A stretch of 64,000 nucleotides of DNA from Geodermatophilus africanus (GTDB lineage: Bacteria > Actinomycetota > Actinomycetes > Mycobacteriales > Geodermatophilaceae): the NCBI RefSeq assembly GCF_900107105.1, contig NZ_FNOT01000001.1, positions 434,001 to 498,000 on the forward strand, written 5' to 3'. The notes under the pieces were generated by a model. The model worked only from the letters and a program-made list of their open reading frames with translations, was not told the DNA's origin and ran no database searches. The position numbers and the translations under genes are program-made. Of the stretch, positions 61,002 through 64,000 are shown piece by piece. Numbering within the stretch: position 1 is the first letter of the stretch; each line of letters opens with the position of its first letter.

Positions 61002-61763
61002 ATGGACCTAGGCCTGGGCGACCGCGGCTACCTGGTCACCGGCGCGAGCCGAGGGCTGGGGTTCGCGGCGGCCCAGGCCCTCGTCGTCGACGGGGCGCGC
61101 GTGCTGGTGAACGCGCGCTCCGCCGACGCCGTGGACGCCGCCGTCGCCGCCCTGGGCGGGCCGCCGTCGGCGCACGGCGTGGCCGCCGACCTCACCGACG
61201 CCGGCACGGCCGAGCGGCTGGTCGCCGCCGCCCGGGACCGGCTCGGCCGGGTGGACGGCGCCCTGATCAGCGTCGGCGGCCCGGAGCCCGGCACCGTGCT
61301 CGACACCCCCGAGAACGCCTGGCGGGACGGCGTCGAGGGCGTGCTGCTCGGCCCGCTGCGGCTGGTGCGCGCGCTGGTCCCCCACCTCGCCGAGGGCGCC
61401 GTCATCGGCTTCGTGCTCTCCACCTCCGCCCGGTCCCCGCTGCCGGACCTTGCTGTCTCCAACGGCCTGCGCCCGGGCCTGGCCATGACCGCCAAGCAGC
61501 TGGCCGACGAGCTCGCCCCCCGCGGGATCCGGGTGGTGGGGCTGCTCCCGGGCACCTTCGCCACCGAGCTGGTCGTCGGGCGCGAGGAGGCCTCCGGCGA
61601 CCCGGCGCGCGTCCGGGCCCGTGCCGAGGCCGACATCCCCCTCGGCCGGGTCGGCGAGCCCGCCGAGTTCGGCCGGGTGGCCGCCTTCCTCCTCTCCCCC
61701 GCCGCCTCCTACGTCACCGGCACCAGCGTCGCGGTCGACGGCGGCCGGCTGAGGACGCCGTGA
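61002..61763 (+). CDS. SDR family oxidoreductase
   Basis: 253 residues, SDR fold. Cofactor motif TGASRGLG is at 14-21. The usual Tyr-x3-Lys reads differently (SNGLRPGLAMTAKQL), so the catalytic Tyr seems to be missing, while Ser is kept in LSTSARSP. This pattern occurs in a subgroup of SDR proteins often annotated without known substrate. It lies 9 nt after acnA and overlaps the repeat that precedes cbiX. Likely co-transcribed with acnA. Confidence 0.83.
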   Translation: MDLGLGDRGYLVTGASRGLGFAAAQALVVDGARVLVNARSADAVDAAVAALGGPPSAHGVAADLTDAGTAERLVAAARDRLGRVDGALISVGGPEPGTVLDTPENAWRDGVEGVLLGPLRLVRALVPHLAEGAVIGFVLSTSARSPLPDLAVSNGLRPGLAMTAKQLADELAPRGIRVVGLLPGTFATELVVGREEASGDPARVRARAEADIPLGRVGEPAEFGRVAAFLLSPAASYVTGTSVAVDGGRLRTP

Positions 61764-61878
61764 AGGAGGACCCCCTCGCCCCCCGGGAAGGACCCCCCTG
61801 CCCCCCGCCGCTCACGAGCTTGCGGCGGGACCCTGCAGGCGGGCCGATCGACGCCTGGGGCGGGTCCCTGCGAGGGGG
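61764..61878 (+). repeat. nested family-1 hairpin repeats, copy h, overlapping the cbiX ribosome-binding site
   Basis: AGGAGGA after the SDR stop leads to outer arm CCCCCTCGC (61771-61779), paired with GCGAGGGGG (61870-61878). The inner copy has arms 61793-61801 and 61835-61843 with one mismatch. The outer right arm contains the GAGGGGG that should serve cbiX. Confidence 0.75.
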
Positions 61879-61882
61879 CCCG

Positions 61883-62575
61883 GTGCTCGTCGCCTGCGCG
61901 CACGGCACCCGCAGCCCCACCGGACGCCGGCTGGTCGCCGAGCTGGCCCTGGCCGCCCGCACCCTGCGGCCCGGCCTGGTCACCACCGCCGCGTTCGTCG
62001 ACGTGCAGCCGCCCACGGTGGCCGACGTGGTGGCGGGCCTGGCCGGGGGCGGCCGGCCCTCGGTCGTCGTCCCGCTGCTGCTGTCCGGCGGCTACCACGT
62101 GCACGTGGACATTGCCCGTGCCGTCCACGAGCACGCAGCGGCCCGCGCCGCCCGGCCGCTGGGCCCCGACCCGCGGCTGGTCGCCGTCCTGCACGACCGG
62201 CTGCTCGGCGCCGGCGCCGACCCGGACGACCCGGCCACCGCCGTGGTGCTCGCCGCCGCCGGCTCCAGCGACCCGCGGTCGGTCGCCGACGTCGAGGCCA
62301 CCGCGGCCGCACTGCAGGAGCGCTGGACCGGACCGGTGACCACCGGCTACGGCTCGGCGGCCCGGCCCCCGGTGCCCGACGCGGTCGCCGCCGCCCGGAC
62401 CACCGGCGCCCGGCGGGTCGTGCTCGCCGCCTACCTGCTGGCGCCCGGCCACTTCCATGACAAGCTCGGCGGGGCCGGCGCGGACACCGTCACCGCTCCC
62501 CTGCTGCCCGACGACCGGGTCGCCGCCGTGCTGCTCGACCGCTACGACGCCGCGGTCGCCGGCTGGTCCGCCTGA
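61883..62575 (+). CDS. cbiX: sirohydrochlorin chelatase (CbiX/SirB-like)
   Basis: About 230 residues. It inserts Co2+ or Fe2+ into sirohydrochlorin for cobalamin or siroheme. The metal-binding His is in VACAHGTRS at the start, with a second His pair in GGYHVHVDIAR. The C-terminal half repeats the fold (YLLAPGHFHDKL). GTG at 61883 is chosen: GAGGGGG precedes it and VLVACAHGT is the expected first strand. A longer in-frame version from 61760 would be encoded by the repeat element and is unlikely. Confidence 0.85.
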   Translation: MLVACAHGTRSPTGRRLVAELALAARTLRPGLVTTAAFVDVQPPTVADVVAGLAGGGRPSVVVPLLLSGGYHVHVDIARAVHEHAAARAARPLGPDPRLVAVLHDRLLGAGADPDDPATAVVLAAAGSSDPRSVADVEATAAALQERWTGPVTTGYGSAARPPVPDAVAAARTTGARRVVLAAYLLAPGHFHDKLGGAGADTVTAPLLPDDRVAAVLLDRYDAAVAGWSA

Positions 62576-62621
62576 CACCCCGCACCGCCCGTGGGACCAT
62601 CGGGTTGGGCCGCAGCCCGGC

Positions 62622-62668
62622 CCCCGGACGAGCGGTGCCGTACCCGGACAGCGACAAGACGGCGCCTG
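62622..62668 (+). ncRNA. guanidine-III riboswitch (ykkC-III)
   Basis: CCGGACGAGCGGTGCCGTAC, then CCGGACAGCGACAAGACGGC, follow the ykkC-III consensus closely, including ACAAGACGGCGC. The stem GGTGCCGT/ACGGCGCC has 8 pairs with one G-U. The 3' end lies 12 nt before the SMR gene, next to GGAGG, so guanidine probably frees the ribosome-binding site. Confidence 0.9.
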
Positions 62669-62679
62669 CGGAGGCTGTC

Positions 62680-62994
62680 GTGTCCTGGCTCGTCCTCGTG
62701 CTGTCCGGTGTGCTGGAGGCCGTCTGGGCGACCGCGCTGGGTCGCTCCGAGGGGTTCAGCCGGCTGGGTCCGTCCGTGGTCTTCGGACTCGCCCTGGTAC
62801 TGAGCATGGTCGGGCTGGCCTACGCGATGCGCGAGCTGCCCGTCGGGACGGCGTACGCGGTCTGGGTCGGCATCGGCGCGGTGCTGACCGTGGTGATCGC
62901 GATGGTCTCCGAGGAGGAGCCGGTGTCGGCCGTACGGCTGCTGCTGCTCGCCGGGATCGTCGGCTGCGTCATCGGGCTCAAGGTGCTGCACTGA
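62680..62994 (+). CDS. SMR-family guanidinium exporter (SugE/Gdx)
   Basis: 104 residues, four membrane helices. The key Glu is in SGVLEAVWATAL (helix 1). ELPVGTAYAVWVGIGAV is the helix-3 signature of Gdx-type SMR proteins. GTG start with GGAGG upstream. The guanidine-III riboswitch directly before it supports guanidinium export as the function rather than drug resistance. An in-frame upstream extension lies within the riboswitch and is rejected. Confidence 0.93.
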   Translation: MSWLVLVLSGVLEAVWATALGRSEGFSRLGPSVVFGLALVLSMVGLAYAMRELPVGTAYAVWVGIGAVLTVVIAMVSEEEPVSAVRLLLLAGIVGCVIGLKVLH

Positions 62995-63080
62995 AGCTCG
63001 GCGTGAGCCCCTGGAGGGTGGCCGTTCCAGCAGCTCGGCAGCCGCTTACAGGCGCTGTACCGGGATGACGTACCCGCAGG

Positions 63081-63545
63081 TCACTGCGGCGTCAGCAGCC
63101 CGCGTAGCTCCTGGGTGAGCGCCTCGCGGCCGCCGGGGTTCTGCTGCCAGGCCGCAGGGGTGGCCTGGAGCAGCGCGATCCGCCAGCGCCCGACGCCCTC
63201 GTCGGTGGCGATCACCGTGTGGACCGTGTGGTACCGCGGGTCGACGTCGTTGCCCCCGGGCGGGATCATCCCGGCGTTGGCCATGAGCACCGCGACGCCC
63301 GGCGCCACGGGCCGCACCGAGCGGACCACCGCGACGTAGGCGGCCGTCGGGTGGGTGCCGAAGATCTGCCGGAAGTCGGCCGCGATGGCCAGCCGCCCGT
63401 GGTGGTGGGTGCCGTCGTACCCGATGATGTCCCCGTCGTCGGCGAACGCAGCGGCGACCGCGGCGCCGCTGCGCCGGTTCCAGCCGTCGAGGAACTGGGC
63501 GTAGAGCGCACGGATCTGGGCGTCGTTCGGGTGCGCGGACGTCAC
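63081..63545 (-). CDS. SgcJ/EcaC-family (SnoaL-like) protein
   Basis: 154 residues, NTF2-like fold. The start IRALYAQFLDGWNRRSGAAV and FADDGDIIGYDGTHHHGR are typical of the SgcJ/EcaC family (TIGR02246). The cone-shaped pocket would bind a small hydrophobic ligand; the reaction is unknown. GTG start with GGAGGAG upstream. It is convergent with the SMR gene. Confidence 0.87.
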   Translation of the reverse strand: MTSAHPNDAQIRALYAQFLDGWNRRSGAAVAAAFADDGDIIGYDGTHHHGRLAIAADFRQIFGTHPTAAYVAVVRSVRPVAPGVAVLMANAGMIPPGGNDVDPRYHTVHTVIATDEGVGRWRIALLQATPAAWQQNPGGREALTQELRGLLTPQ

Positions 63546-63588
63546 GCTGGCTCCTCCTGCGTTGCTGGGACAGGAGTGACGGTAGTGG

Positions 63589-64000
63589 TCACGCCGCGCC
63601 GACCGTTCGCCCCTCGCCGACGGCGAACTGGGTGCGGTAGAGGTCGGCGTACCGGCCGCCGAGCGCCAACAACTCCGCGTGCGTGCCCGACTCCACGATG
63701 CGACCGTCGTCCACGACGAGGATCTGGTCGGCGCTGCGGATCGTGGACAGCCGGTGCGCGATGACCAGCGACGTCCGGCCCTCCAGCGCGGTGTCCAGCG
63801 CGTGCTGGACCGCCACCTCCGACTCGCTGTCGAGGTGCGCCGTGGCCTCGTCGAGGATCACGACGCCCGGCGCCTTGAGCAACACGCGGGCGATCGCCAG
63901 CCGCTGCTTCTCCCCGCCGGAGAGCCGGTAGCCGCGGTCGCCGACGACGGTGTCCAGGCCGTCCGGCAGCGACCGGATCAGCCCGCCGATGCGAGCGCCG
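63589..64000 (-). CDS. ABC transporter ATP-binding/permease protein, C-terminal part
   Basis: The last 136 or so codons of an exporter-type ABC protein; the 5' part lies beyond the window. The signature motif [15 protein letters not shown], Walker [13 protein letters not shown] and the H-loop VIAHRLSTI are all present, as is [16 protein letters not shown]. This is the pattern of fused permease-ATPase exporters (MsbA/MdlB-like). The substrate cannot be told. Confidence 0.92.
   Translation of the reverse strand, partial: GARIGGLIRSLPDGLDTVVGDRGYRLSGGEKQRLAIARVLLKAPGVVILDEATAHLDSESEVAVQHALDTALEGRTSLVIAHRLSTIRSADQILVVDDGRIVESGTHAELLALGGRYADLYRTQFAVGEGRTVGAA

Noticed and set aside
61760..61882. 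Longer N-terminus for CbiX
   Set aside because: These 41 codons are the hairpin repeat itself. The core fold starts at the GTG at 61883, which has its own ribosome-binding site.

Overview
The window is a very GC-rich (about 75% by eye) actinobacterial chromosome segment. GTG starts are common, genes often overlap by 4 nt, and actinobacterial gene arrangements occur: fabG-fabI(inhA)-hemH order, F420-dependent PPOX enzyme, mycothiol-type DinB enzyme, split LigD/Ku end joining, and a SigF/RsbW partner-switching module. The flavour is that of Geodermatophilaceae (Blastococcus, Geodermatophilus, Modestobacter), but the genus is inference. No rRNA, tRNA, CRISPR array or intact insertion sequence was seen.

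Layout. 1-9.2 kb: housekeeping and transport genes (kinase, two AI-2E transporters, dienelactone hydrolase, SatD-like, PPOX, PAC2, AAHS-type MFS). 9.4-12.6 kb: furA-katA pair and purU. 12.7-16 kb: NHEJ operon ku - ligase - polymerase. 16-25.5 kb: general-stress control (STAS antagonist, SpoIIE/HATPase/STAS fusion, RsbW, SigF), topoisomerase IB, and an NfeD-SPFH membrane pair. 26.4-29.2 kb: fabG-fabI-hemH. Divergent from it at 29.4-33.9 kb is a complete oleA-oleBC-oleD cluster for head-to-head olefin synthesis. 34-36.7 kb: DinB enzyme, dimethylargininase, DAHP synthase.

36.9-49.4 kb looks like an accessory, decaying stretch: a DHFR-like protein, frameshifted SnoaL, hemerythrin and PP2C remnants, two partial copies of the start of a quinone oxidoreductase gene whose full copy lies at 44.5 kb, an alcohol dehydrogenase, MsrA, a G6PDH-like enzyme with an altered active-site motif, and an ECF sigma factor divergent from an AfsR-like BTAD/NB-ARC/TPR regulator. 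49.4-64 kb returns to conserved genes: MoxR-DUF58-VWA operon, NlpC/P60 hydrolase, acyl-CoA ligase, sirtuin operon, aconitase-SDR-CbiX, a guanidine-III riboswitch with its SMR exporter, a SgcJ-like protein, and the 3' end of an ABC exporter.

The most distinctive non-coding signal is a family of about 60-nt hairpin repeats placed a few nucleotides after stop codons, at least eight sites, always in the same orientation to the gene. The outer arms differ from copy to copy but stay complementary, and at three sites one copy sits inside the loop of another. A second 62-nt family contains the stop codon of two genes, a third is built from GATC-containing inverted repeats, and an 84-bp tandem triplication spans the hemH stop codon.
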